The notes: generated by a model from the letters alone, not told the origin. Positions 19,054 through 26,587 are shown, counted from the first letter of the stretch. The stretch is 64,000 nucleotides of DNA from Anabaena sp. FACHB-1237 (GCF_014696225.1 NZ_JACJPV010000001.1:1-64000), one strand, 5' to 3'. Made by a program: numbers and translations.

Positions 19054-19251
19054 ATGATTGAATTACATCCTGAGTTTTTAACAAAAAATGGTGAAAAACA
19101 ATTTGCGGTTTTACCTTATGAGGAATTTTTGAAGATTCAGGAATTATTAGAAGATTTGGAAGATTTACGAGATTTGAGAGATGCTAAGGAAGAAGAAAAG
19201 AATAGTGTTTCAATGTCTTTAGAAGATGTGAAAAGTATGTTGTTAATGTGA
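19054..19251 (+). CDS. Antitoxin for RelE-like toxin, copy 1
   Basis: 65 residues, acidic, with the central FAVLPYEEFLKIQELLEDLE segment of cyanobacterial RelE partners (Phd/YefM-like appearance). A good AGGAGG site precedes the ATG. The stop codon is formed at the junction with a 70-bp fragment of the acnB 3' end, so the natural last residue may be altered. It should bind and neutralise the RelE protein and repress the operon. Confidence 0.82.
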   Translation: MIELHPEFLTKNGEKQFAVLPYEEFLKIQELLEDLEDLRDLRDAKEEEKNSVSMSLEDVKSMLLM

Positions 19252-19318
19252 TCAAATTGTTGGTTTTGAGGATCAGGGGAGGTTAATTAGTAAGGAGAAG
19301 CGGCTTTGGTATAATTTA
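19250..19318 (+). repeat. Copy of the acnB 3' end, fragment 1
   Basis: This stretch matches 16319-16388, the end of acnB (codons for [20 protein letters not shown]), with a few substitutions and a 6-bp deletion. It is followed by the same TATAATTTAGG and hairpin as other units. It cannot encode a functional aconitase portion and serves as a scar of unit duplication. Confidence 0.85.
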
Positions 19319-19324
19319 GGTTAG

Positions 19325-19411
19325 GGTGGGTCTGGATGGACTCACCTGAAATGTTATAATAGTTTATTATTGGGGTAAACAATGCCAGCAAAAAAATATA
19401 ACATCGTGTAA
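19325..19411 (+). pseudogene. xisH: Hairpin, promoter box and xisH start remnant (copy 6)
   Basis: The conserved hairpin (19325-19346) and TATAAT lead to ATGCCAGCAAAAAAATATAA at 19382, which reads MPAKKYNIV and stop. Only about ten codons of xisH remain before unrelated DNA that leads to the helicase gene. Confidence 0.7.
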
Positions 19412-19704
19412 TTTTAGGGTAAAGTAGCAAACTTTTGAGGACTAAAGCCTATAATATCCGTGAATCTTGTATATTTTAATAACTTACTTTATAGTATTAT
19501 TACTCTAGTGAATTTTAAAATGTGAGTAATAATATTTATTTTAGTGTTGCTTATTTGATGTAAAAATGTGATGAATAAAGTCATCATAACCCTTGTAAAG
19601 AGGGTTAATCTAATTTATATACAATTAAATTTATACTCAATTATAAGTAACACCTTTATTTTGATACTCAATTCCATAATCATTTTTTTATTGTAGGTTT
19701 AAAA
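19412..19704. other. AT-rich leader of the NERD-helicase gene
   Basis: 293 bp of very AT-rich sequence with no coding frame. It probably contains the promoter for the helicase gene. A short inverted repeat, ACCCTTGTAAAGAGGGTT, lies at about 19589-19606. Confidence 0.5.
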
Positions 19705-21594
19705 ATGGCAATTTTCTTTCCTTCTGACGAAAACATTTCACGGCTAAAAGTTCCACCAACTACAGGAGAGGAATATTTACTTAATTTCTTACATCGGCTT
19801 TCTGATGAATATGAAATCTACTATCAGCCATTTTTGAATGGAGATCAACCAGATATTATTATCATGAGAAAGAATTATGGTGTCATGATAATAGAAGTTA
19901 AGGACTGGCATTTAAGTTATTATTACATAGATAAGAATAAAAAGTGGAGGTTAAAAACAAATGACTCAATTATAAAATCTCCTATTTCTCAAGTGAAAAC
20001 TTACAAGGAAAATCTATATGATTTACATATTGAGAATTTGCTAGAAAAGAAAATAGATAATCCAAAATTTTTTGGACTTGTTTCTTGTGCAGTTTACTTT
20101 CACAATGAAACTCAAGAGACTATAAAGAAATTTATAGATAATAATTTTGAATCAGAAAGTGACAGAAGATTTATAAAAATTTTCGGTAATGACTCTATAA
20201 ATCCTCAAAAATTTCATGTAATTCTTAGTGAACAAGGTCTTTCTAGACGATCACTACTTTTTGATGATAACCTTTATAATAGCTTTAAACGATATCTTCA
20301 ACCATCTTTACATACTATTGAACAAGGTATCAAAATACAATTTAACAAAGAACAACAAAAATTAGTAACTAGTATACCTACTAAGACAGGTCGAAAGATT
20401 AAAGGAGTAGCTGGTTCTGGGAAAACACACATATTAGCTCAAAGAGCGGTAAATGCACATAAAAGAACTGACAGTAAAGTTTTGATTCTTACCTATAACA
20501 TAACTCTAAAAAATTATATTCGCGATAAAATTAATGATGTAAGACAAGAGTTTAACTGGCGTGCATTTGATATAAATAATTATCACAATTTTTTAACAAC
20601 ACAACTTAATAATTTAGGTATAGAATGGGAAATACCAGGAGATTTTGAAAATTGGAGTAGTGAAGAAAGAACAGAATATTTAGAGAAAAAATATTACTCT
20701 AACGAGACAATTTTTGAGCCTGTGAAAGGAAAAATACAAAAATATCAAATTATATTAATAGATGAAATTCAAGATTACAAGGAAGAATGGCAGAGAATAA
20801 TCAGAAAATATTTTTGGGATAATGGAGGTGAATATGTAGTATTTGGCGATGTAAAGCAAAATATTTATGATCTACCATTGGATGAATATAAAGACTTTAA
20901 AGCAGTAGGCATAGGTGGTGTATGGAACGTTCTTAAAGAATCTTTTAGGTTGACAACAAAAGTAGCAAATATAGCTACTGAATTTCAAAAAACTTTTTTT
21001 AGTGGTAAGTATAATTTAGATGAAATAACCCAATTCAGACAGAAAAGTATTTTTGAGGCAGAGGAATATTACCAATATATATATTATGATAAATCAGTTC
21101 ATGTCACCAAAATAGTTGATGATATGTATTCTTTGATAATTCAATTAAATAAGCACCCTAATGATATTTGCTTCTTGTCACAAAGAATAGAAATTATTAG
21201 GCAGATAGATTATACTATTAGGAATAATAAGCACGAAAAGACTAAAGCAATGTTTGAATCTCAAGAAATTCATGAAAAATTGAAAATGGAGTCAAGCAAT
21301 AAATATGCTAATTTAGAAATTAAAAAAATTAGAAACAATAAAAAAATTCATTTCTGGATGAATCCAGGTACTGTTAAGTTATCTACAATTCATAGTTTTA
21401 AAGGCTGGGAAATAGATACACTTTTTCTGATAATTGAAGATGATTATGATGAAGATAGTGAGAGCGCATTTTCTATAGATGAATTGATATATACAGGATT
21501 GACAAGATGTAGAAATAACCTGATAGTTGTTAATATTTCAAATCAGCGTTATCATGACTTTTTTAAAGGATTTATTGAGGAAGATATTGTGTGA
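19705..21594 (+). CDS. NERD nuclease-related domain plus superfamily I (UvrD/Rep-like) helicase
   Basis: 629 residues. Residues 1-200 form a NERD domain with the PD-(D/E)XK-like pattern D50 and E64-V-K66 (VMIIEVKDWH). The helicase part has Walker A GVAGSGKT at 234-241, DEIQD at 353-357, an SFRLT motif near 415 and the UvrD C-terminal STIHSFKGWEIDTLFL with GLTRCRN near the end. Such fusions are common in accessory and defence regions. The gene sits between the two copies of the duplicated xisHI-relE unit. A role in defence or DNA repair is inference. Confidence 0.88.
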   Translation: MAIFFPSDENISRLKVPPTTGEEYLLNFLHRLSDEYEIYYQPFLNGDQPDIIIMRKNYGVMIIEVKDWHLSYYYIDKNKKWRLKTNDSIIKSPISQVKTYKENLYDLHIENLLEKKIDNPKFFGLVSCAVYFHNETQETIKKFIDNNFESESDRRFIKIFGNDSINPQKFHVILSEQGLSRRSLLFDDNLYNSFKRYLQPSLHTIEQGIKIQFNKEQQKLVTSIPTKTGRKIKGVAGSGKTHILAQRAVNAHKRTDSKVLILTYNITLKNYIRDKINDVRQEFNWRAFDINNYHNFLTTQLNNLGIEWEIPGDFENWSSEERTEYLEKKYYSNETIFEPVKGKIQKYQIILIDEIQDYKEEWQRIIRKYFWDNGGEYVVFGDVKQNIYDLPLDEYKDFKAVGIGGVWNVLKESFRLTTKVANIATEFQKTFFSGKYNLDEITQFRQKSIFEAEEYYQYIYYDKSVHVTKIVDDMYSLIIQLNKHPNDICFLSQRIEIIRQIDYTIRNNKHEKTKAMFESQEIHEKLKMESSNKYANLEIKKIRNNKKIHFWMNPGTVKLSTIHSFKGWEIDTLFLIIEDDYDEDSESAFSIDELIYTGLTRCRNNLIVVNISNQRYHDFFKGFIEEDIV

Positions 21595-21631
21595 AATTCC
21601 ATTAGTTTGTAAAGTTTACTCGTGATATCCC

Positions 21632-21735
21632 TTAACCTACTAACCTAACCCCCCAACCCCCTTCCCTGCAAGGGAAGAGGGAGAAATCTTGCTCCCCTCT
21701 CCTTGTAGGAGAGGGGCTGGGGGAGAGGTCAAACA
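21632..21735. repeat. Palindromic C-rich repeat, copy 1, left of DUF559 gene
   Basis: About 100 bp with CTAACCCCCCAACCCCCTTC and internal inverted repeats (CTTCCCTGCAAGGGAAG and CTCTCCTTGTAGGAGAG). This family is widespread in cyanobacteria. Further copies are at 22156 and 23265. Confidence 0.85.
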
Positions 21736-21758
21736 CGATATAAAAACACACCCCACAA

Positions 21759-22160
21759 ATGAACAACCAACCACCGAAAAAAGACGGACTTCGTAACATA
21801 GTCATTGGACAAAAAATAGAACCCGTAAAACTCGAACTCGCCAAAGAAATGCGTCGCCAAATGACACCAGCAGAAAAAATACTGTGGGAACATCTTCGCG
21901 CCAACCGCTTGCATGGTTTACATTTTCGCCGACAACAAATTATAGATGGTTTTATAGTAGATTTTTATTGTCATGCTGCTAGTTTAGTCATAGAAATAGA
22001 TGGAAAAATTCATGATCAACAAATAGAATATGATTTAGAAAGAGATAAAGTTTTAACAGCTAGAGGCTTGCGTTTATTGAGAATTAAAAACGAAGAAGTA
22101 ATCAATGAACTTGATCAAGTTTTAGTCAGAATTTATCAAACTTGTTGTGAAAAGACCTAA
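21759..22160 (+). CDS. DUF559 domain endonuclease-like protein
   Basis: 133 residues. The DUF559 (Vsr/PD-(D/E)XK-like) pattern is clear: MTPAEKILWEHLRANRLHG, FRRQQIIDGFIVDFYC, LVIEIDGKIHDQQIEYDLER and LRLLRIKNEEV. D and E of the FIVDFYC and VIEIDG segments would form the metal site. It is flanked by two direct copies of the C-rich palindromic repeat, one of which overlaps its stop region. Function is unknown; it often travels with mobile or restriction genes. Confidence 0.85.
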   Translation: MNNQPPKKDGLRNIVIGQKIEPVKLELAKEMRRQMTPAEKILWEHLRANRLHGLHFRRQQIIDGFIVDFYCHAASLVIEIDGKIHDQQIEYDLERDKVLTARGLRLLRIKNEEVINELDQVLVRIYQTCCEKT

Positions 22161-22246
22161 CCCCCCAGCCCCCTTCCCTACGAGGGAAGGGGGAGCAAGA
22201 TTTACTCCCCTCTCCTTGCAGGAGAGGGGTTGGGGGAGAGGTCAAG
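22154..22246. repeat. Palindromic C-rich repeat, copy 2
   Basis: Direct copy of 21632-21735, starting at the 3' end of the DUF559 gene and followed by the shared GAGGTCAAGATCGCTTTTTG. Confidence 0.85.
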
Positions 22247-22354
22247 ATCGCTTTTTGATGTGGGGAGTTTGAAGTGCGATCGCTTTTTGGTTGTGGTTTT
22301 GTGAGTGCGATCGCTGTCCTCCTAGTATAATGTAAGTGTTATCAGTTATCTTAT

Positions 22355-22543
22355 ATGGGTAAAAGTCATTTTAAAAAAGCAATATCATCTTTAGAATCTC
22401 GTATTGCTGAACACAAGGAAAAAATTAGGGTAGAATTAGAGAAAGAATTTCCAGACCAGGGTTTAATTAACCATTGGGAAAAGGAAATTAGAGCTTTTGA
22501 AAAAGGAATAAAACAAGCGTTAAAAAGATTGGGTAAAAACTAA
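22355..22543 (+). CDS. Small charged coiled-coil-like protein
   Basis: 62 residues, helix-forming (LESRIAEHKEKIRVELEKE). The family is not recognised. Its start is homologous to the remnant at 17896. The stop overlaps the next start (TAATG), so the pair is translationally coupled. Size, coupling and neighbourhood suggest a toxin-antitoxin-like or regulatory pair; this is inference only. Confidence 0.65.
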   Translation: MGKSHFKKAISSLESRIAEHKEKIRVELEKEFPDQGLINHWEKEIRAFEKGIKQALKRLGKN

Positions 22544-22791
22544 TGAAACTCGCAAACCAAAAAATTAGCAGTGACAACTCAACGCTTAATCAGTTACTAA
22601 TGGAATTACAGGAAGAATGCGAAAATGTGATTTCTCTGGTTAATCAATTACAACTTTCTGAGTTAAGCGATCGCCAAAAGGGTAAAATACTTTCAGAATT
22701 ATTAGTAGCATCAATTCATTTACATTCCCATTGTGATGAAGATTGGCAAAATTTGATTTCCGATGAGTTGGAAACTTTAGCAGATGATTAA
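22543..22791 (+). CDS. Small acidic protein coupled to the preceding gene
   Basis: 82 residues, helical and acidic, with no recognised domain (LNQLLMELQEECENVISLVN). The ATG overlaps the upstream stop by one base. The two genes form a minimal operon. Confidence 0.6.
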   Translation: MKLANQKISSDNSTLNQLLMELQEECENVISLVNQLQLSELSDRQKGKILSELLVASIHLHSHCDEDWQNLISDELETLADD

Positions 22792-22899
22792 GGTTATTTC
22801 TTCTGAATATCCAACTTGTCGTTTTGTTTTATGGTTTTGGTAGAGCAAAGTTGATATAATTATAAAAATAGACTTAATCCATTAACCAGTATCAAATAA

Positions 22900-23373
22900 A
22901 TGAATCACCAAACTACCTTTAAAGAAATTGCCTCTCAAGTACAATTATTCCAGAGTATAGAACAAAAAGAAACCTTTATATTTGTACTTGGTGCTTTAAC
23001 ATCTCGGTTAATTAGTTTACACAAAGCAGCCGAAATCATGGAAATGGATACAGACATATTTTTGAAAATTTTAGAATTAATGGGAATAGATTTTTCATAT
23101 CTTACCATATCTAATGGACAAAAAATGGCAGAAGCATTAAGAAAAATATCAAAAAAGAATATTTTTGTTGAAATTGATCCGCAGAAATGGCAACAAGAAA
23201 TTCGTCAAGATCGCTCTTTGGTTATGTTTTGGAAGAGCGATCTCATTCCTCCAACATCCCAAACTGACCTAACCCCCCAACCCCCTTCCCTGAAAGGGAA
23301 GGGGGAGCAAGATTTACTCCCCTCTCCTTTTAGGAGAGGGGCTGGGGGAGAGGTCAAAATCGCTTTTTGGTAA
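22900..23373 (+). CDS. UPF0175-like antitoxin with repeat-encoded C-terminus
   Basis: 157 residues. Residues about 29-68 (ALTSRLISLHKAAEIMEMD, then FLKILELMGIDFSYL) resemble the helix-turn-helix region of UPF0175 proteins, predicted type II antitoxins. The last 35 residues (from LTPQPPSLKGKGEQD) are the translation of the C-rich palindromic repeat, so the natural C-terminus was replaced. No toxin gene lies next to it. It may be a partner of a lost toxin. Confidence 0.65.
   Translation: MNHQTTFKEIASQVQLFQSIEQKETFIFVLGALTSRLISLHKAAEIMEMDTDIFLKILELMGIDFSYLTISNGQKMAEALRKISKKNIFVEIDPQKWQQEIRQDRSLVMFWKSDLIPPTSQTDLTPQPPSLKGKGEQDLLPSPFRRGAGGEVKIAFW
23265..23362. repeat. Palindromic C-rich repeat, copy 3, within a coding frame
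   Basis: A third copy of the repeat, read in frame as the tail of the UPF0175-like protein. The GAGGTCAAAATCGCTTTTTG end matches copy 2. Confidence 0.85.
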
Positions 23374-23438
23374 GGTAGTTTAGAGTATAATAATAGAATC
23401 GTCGCAATCCCTACCTAATCTAAATTACAAGGAGGAAA

Positions 23439-23870
23439 ATGGCAAAAGATATCTACCATGATGCGGTTAAAAATGCCTTAATTAAAGATGGTTAGACAAT
23501 CTTAGCTGATGCTTATTTTTTACAATACGAAGATGCCCAACTTTACGCCGATCTACTTGCTGAAAAAACGTTATTAGCTGAACAAAATAATCGTACCATT
23601 GTTGTGGAAATCAAAAGTTTTATTAATCCTTCTCTGATGAGGGATTTTGAATTGGCATTAGGACAATATATTGTATATCGTGATATTTTAGATTTGTCTG
23701 AAAAACATTATGCCATTTATTTAGCTGTTAAAGACACTGTATTTGAGAGCTTTTTTCAAAGAAAATCAGTTAAAGCTATTGTTAAACGTCATCAGGTAGA
23801 GTTTATTGTTTTTAATAACGAACAGGAGGAAATTGTATCATGGATAAGCTCACAAGATATGGAGAAATAA
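23439..23870 (+). pseudogene. xisH: xisH copy 4, nonsense at codon 19
   Basis: The gene is complete in length (AAGGAGG site, ATGGCAAAAGATATC start) except that the conserved Trp codon in DGWTI is TAG at 23493-23495. The second part is open and includes VVEIKSF (ExK of the nuclease core). It overlaps the start of xisI copy 4. From about 23513 on it is nearly identical to copy 3. Confidence 0.88.
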
Positions 23871-24181
23871 TCAAAAAAATCTTAACAGAATATTATCAAA
23901 TTGTTGAAAAAGCTCCTGATTTTCACCCGGAAAATTGTCTAATTTTTGATGACAATAATCATCATTATTTTTGGCGTAGTATTGATTGGGTTAACAAAAA
24001 AAGAGTTAATAATACTCATGTTTATGTTCGTATTAAAAATCAGAAAATTTACATTGAGGAAGATTGGACTGAGGAAGGTATTGCAACGGAATTATTAAGA
24101 GAAGGTGTACCAAAAGAGGATATTGTGTTAGCTTTTCATGATCCTGAAACTCGGAAGTTTACAGAATTTGCTGTGGCTTAA
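23840..24181 (+). CDS. xisI: XisI family protein, copy 4
   Basis: 113 residues, intact, with W45 preserved in contrast to its twin at 18366. It overlaps the end of xisH copy 4. The last 45 residues carry the family-wide invariant block with minor changes (EDWTEEG, ending FAVA). Its partner xisH has a nonsense codon. Confidence 0.88.
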   Translation: MDKLTRYGEIIKKILTEYYQIVEKAPDFHPENCLIFDDNNHHYFWRSIDWVNKKRVNNTHVYVRIKNQKIYIEEDWTEEGIATELLREGVPKEDIVLAFHDPETRKFTEFAVA

Positions 24182-24215
24182 TCGAGAAAAAATTTGTTAG
24201 TATAATTTAGGTTAG

Positions 24216-24237
24216 GGTGAGTTTGGATGGACTCACC
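24216..24237. promoter_or_regulatory. Conserved hairpin ahead of relE copy 2
   Basis: Same perfect GGTGAGT/ACTCACC hairpin as at 18742, in the duplicated unit. Confidence 0.55.
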
Positions 24238-24264
24238 TTAATGTTTTGAAAAAGGTTAAAATAT

Positions 24265-24513
24265 GTGCATTACCAAATAGAATTTAAACCCAAAGCGATT
24301 AAAGATTTACAGAAAATTCCTGTAAATGACAGAGAACGCATTATCAATAAAATTGAAGCAATGCAAGATGATTTACAAGGAGATGTGAAACGCTTAACAA
24401 ATTTTACTCCAGAATATCGTTTAAGAGTTGGTGATTATCGAATTTTGTTTGAATTAGCAGAACAAACTATAATCGTGTATAGGGTTAAGCATCGTAGTAA
24501 AGCTTATGAGTAA
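24265..24513 (+). CDS. RelE/ParE-family toxin, copy 2
   Basis: 82 residues, identical in protein sequence to the toxin at 18791-19039, also with a GTG start. It is part of a duplicated block of about 1.28 kb (18035-19317 and 23513-24790). Antitoxin follows after 14 bp. Confidence 0.9.
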   Translation: MHYQIEFKPKAIKDLQKIPVNDRERIINKIEAMQDDLQGDVKRLTNFTPEYRLRVGDYRILFELAEQTIIVYRVKHRSKAYE

Positions 24514-24527
24514 TAGGAGGTTAAAAA

Positions 24528-24725
24528 ATGATTGAATTACATCCTGAGTTTTTAACAAAAAATGGTGAAAAACAATTTGCGGTTTTACCTTATGAGGAAT
24601 TTTTGAAGATTCAGGAATTATTAGAAGATCTGGAAGATTTACGAGATTTGAGAGATGCTAAGGAAGAAGAAAAGAATAGTGTTTCAATGTCTTTAGAAGA
24701 TGTGAAAAGTATGTTGTTAATGTGA
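24528..24725 (+). CDS. Antitoxin for RelE-like toxin, copy 2
   Basis: 65 residues, identical in protein to the copy at 19054-19251, with the same AGGAGG site and the same fused stop at the acnB-derived fragment. Two identical modules would cross-neutralise. Confidence 0.82.
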   Translation: MIELHPEFLTKNGEKQFAVLPYEEFLKIQELLEDLEDLRDLRDAKEEEKNSVSMSLEDVKSMLLM

Positions 24726-24790
24726 TCAAATTGTTGGTTTTGAGGACGAGGGGAGGGTGATTAGTAAGGAGAAGCGGCTTTGGTATAATT
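24724..24790 (+). repeat. Copy of the acnB 3' end, fragment 2
   Basis: Matches 16319-16388 more closely than fragment 1 does (GACGAGGGGAGGGTGATTAG retained). It has the same 6-bp deletion as fragment 1 (AAGGAGAAGCGGC), so the two fragments share an ancestor. Confidence 0.85.
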
Positions 24791-24829
24791 TAGGTTAGGG
24801 TGGGTCTTGATGAACTCACCTGAATGTTA

Positions 24830-24930
24830 TAGCAATCCTAAATGATACGTGAGAGTTCAACAAGGCTAAAATGCTTATAAAACAAGGATTTTTATCTACG
24901 TATTTTCTCACAAACTGTTCAGGATTGCTA
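24830..24930. repeat. 101-bp MITE inserted in the promoter of xisH copy 5
   Basis: Ends TAGCAATCCT and AGGATTGCTA are perfect inverted repeats. It interrupts the usual hairpin-to-TATAAT spacing seen in the other units (hairpin 24799-24820). A new TATAATATAAT lies at its right border. A related left end appears at 50034. Confidence 0.75.
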
Positions 24931-24962
24931 TATAATATAATAGTTGATTATCGGGGTGAAAA

Positions 24963-25382
24963 ATGCCAGCAAAGGACATATACCATGAAGCAGTGAAAAA
25001 TGCTTTAATTAAAGATGGTTGGACAATTACGGCTGATCCTTATACTGTTGAATATGAAGATGATAACCTTTATGCTGATTTATTAGCTGAAAAGACTTTA
25101 TTGCCTGAAAAACAAAAACGTATAATTGTAGTAGAAATCAAAAGTTTTATTAATCCTTCACCAATGAATGATTTTCAAAATGCTTTAGGGCAATATCTTT
25201 TATATCGTGATTTTCTCGAATTTTCTCATAAAGATTATGAACTGTATTTAGCAGTAAGAAGTACAATTTTTAATACTTTCTTTCAAAGAAAATCCATCCA
25301 ACCTGTAATTAAACGTCATCAACTTAACTTTATTGTTTTTAATGATAAAAAACAGGAGATTCAATCATGGATAAAATTATAA
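24963..25382 (+). CDS. xisH: XisH family protein, copy 5, intact
   Basis: 139 residues, the only complete XisH here. The predicted PD-(D/E)XK core is D39 (LYADLLAEK) with E58-I-K60 (VVEIKSF), followed by [15 protein letters not shown] and [14 protein letters not shown]. XisH is needed, with XisI and XisF, for fdxN element excision in Anabaena 7120. The many copies and nuclease-like motifs suggest a broader, toxin-like role, which is inference. It overlaps xisI by 16 bases. Confidence 0.92.
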   Translation: MPAKDIYHEAVKNALIKDGWTITADPYTVEYEDDNLYADLLAEKTLLPEKQKRIIVVEIKSFINPSPMNDFQNALGQYLLYRDFLEFSHKDYELYLAVRSTIFNTFFQRKSIQPVIKRHQLNFIVFNDKKQEIQSWIKL

Positions 25383-25708
25383 AATATCGGGAGTTAATTA
25401 AAAGTATTTTAACAGAATATGATCAGTTGGTTCATAAATCTCCTGATTATAATACTGAAACCTGTTTAGTATTTGATGAAACTCACGATCATTATTTGTG
25501 GTTAACAGTTGATTGGAAAGAAGATAAAAGACTAAAATCAACTCATGTTCATATTCGTATTAAAAATGAGAAGATTTACATTGAGGAAGATTGGACCCAG
25601 GAAGGTATTGCAACGGAGTTATTAAGGGAAGGTGTACCAAAAGAAGATATTGTGTTAGCTTTTCATGATCCTGAAACTCGTAAGTTTACTGAGTTTGCTA
25701 TTGCTTAA
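25367..25708 (+). CDS. xisI: XisI family protein, copy 5
   Basis: 113 residues, intact, overlapping the intact xisH. The N-terminal half ([20 protein letters not shown]) is specific to this copy. The C-terminal block is the same as in copies 1 and 2. This is the only pair in the array that can make both proteins. Confidence 0.92.
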   Translation: MDKIIKYRELIKSILTEYDQLVHKSPDYNTETCLVFDETHDHYLWLTVDWKEDKRLKSTHVHIRIKNEKIYIEEDWTQEGIATELLREGVPKEDIVLAFHDPETRKFTEFAIA

Positions 25709-25750
25709 TACTTTCTCTTGATCATAAATTTAATCTATAGGGAAATAAAA

Positions 25751-26017
25751 ATGAACTTTTACACAGTTGTTCTCAGACAAAGTTCTGATTTTTGGGTGGG
25801 TTTGTGTTTAGAAAATGGTATTGTTGGACAGGGAGATACTCAAGAAGATGCAGTTAATAAATTAAAGGAAGCAATAGCATCTTTTGCAGATGTTTATGAA
25901 TCAGAAGAGAATATTTATAAATCTGCTATTTCTATAGATGAATTACATGAATTTTTGTTAGTTGAGGAAAAGGAAAAACAATCAGAAATCTATGAATTGA
26001 GGAAGGTTTATGCCTAA
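25751..26017 (+). CDS. hicB: HicB-family antitoxin
   Basis: About 88 residues starting at ATG 25751 (MNFYTVVLRQSSDFWVGLCL). It has the HicB partial RNase H-like fold with the typical GDTQEDAVNKLKEAI segment. An upstream ATG at 25718 gives an implausible extension. It overlaps hicA by 8 bases. The order antitoxin then toxin is the less common hicBA arrangement often seen in cyanobacteria. Confidence 0.85.
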   Translation: MNFYTVVLRQSSDFWVGLCLENGIVGQGDTQEDAVNKLKEAIASFADVYESEENIYKSAISIDELHEFLLVEEKEKQSEIYELRKVYA

Positions 26018-26306
26018 AAATATACCTTCTTTAAAACCCAAAGAATTAATTAAATTATTAGAAAAAGCAGGTTGTACTTTTCATAGAGAAGGAAAAGGTG
26101 ATCATTGTTTATATACTCGTGAATTTGAAGGGAAAAGGAGAGTAGTTCCTATAGATATGGGTGCTAGAGAAATGTCTCCAGGTTATGTTTTACGAATTTT
26201 TCGGCAGTTTGGTTTTACTGATGAGGAAATTGAAAGTTTGTTAAAATCAGGACTTACGCAAGTGGCACAGCGATCGCTAATTATTAGTATATGTGTACTG
26301 CAATAA
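26010..26306 (+). CDS. hicA: HicA-family mRNA interferase toxin with repeat-encoded tail
   Basis: 98 residues, against about 60-80 for typical HicA. The double-stranded-RNA-binding-like fold carries the catalytic His32 in GDHCLY. PSLKPKELIKLLEKAGC and MSPGYVLRIFRQFGFTDEE are family marks. The last 17 residues (LTQVAQRSLIISICVLQ) are encoded by the 192-bp repeat and recur in the kinase at the left end. The tail follows the natural end of the fold, so the toxin may still be active. Confidence 0.88.
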   Translation: MPKNIPSLKPKELIKLLEKAGCTFHREGKGDHCLYTREFEGKRRVVPIDMGAREMSPGYVLRIFRQFGFTDEEIESLLKSGLTQVAQRSLIISICVLQ

Positions 26307-26439
26307 TGAAGATGTTATTGAATCAGACTGATTGAGAATTGTTAATAGTAATAGATTAAATAAATGAGGGGTATTAATTTTATGAGAGAATGATGATAGG
26401 GTGCATTAAGAAATTAATTAACGATGAAATTTACTAAAC
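26248..26439 (+). repeat. MITE-like 192-bp segment, copy 2
   Basis: Begins CAGGACTTACGCAAGTGGCA within hicA and ends at ACTAAAC, exactly where similarity with copy 1 (8-199) ends. It abuts a separate 126-bp MITE. Confidence 0.85.
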
Positions 26440-26565
26440 CAGGACTTACGCAACTGGTACATTGGTAAAGCGTATCAGATATCAACAATTTGGTTATTTA
26501 CATGATTTATACTGTCTAACGCACCCTACAACAGATTTTTTAGTGTGACACTTGCGTAAGTCCTA
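26440..26565 (-). repeat. Shortened (126-bp) copy of the 150-bp MITE
   Basis: Begins CAGGACTTACGCAACTGG and ends GCGTAAGTCCTA. It lacks about 24 internal bases (the segment with GGTTCGACAAGCTCACC). Flanks TAAAC and ATAAC are only a partial target duplication. Together with the 192-bp copy it forms a compound insertion after hicA. Confidence 0.8.
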
Positions 26566-26587
26566 ATAACGTCCCTACATTTATTTC

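Noticed and set aside
21632-21735. Minus-strand frames through the C-rich repeat
   Set aside because: They are translations of the palindromic repeat and of the opposite strand of the DUF559 gene.
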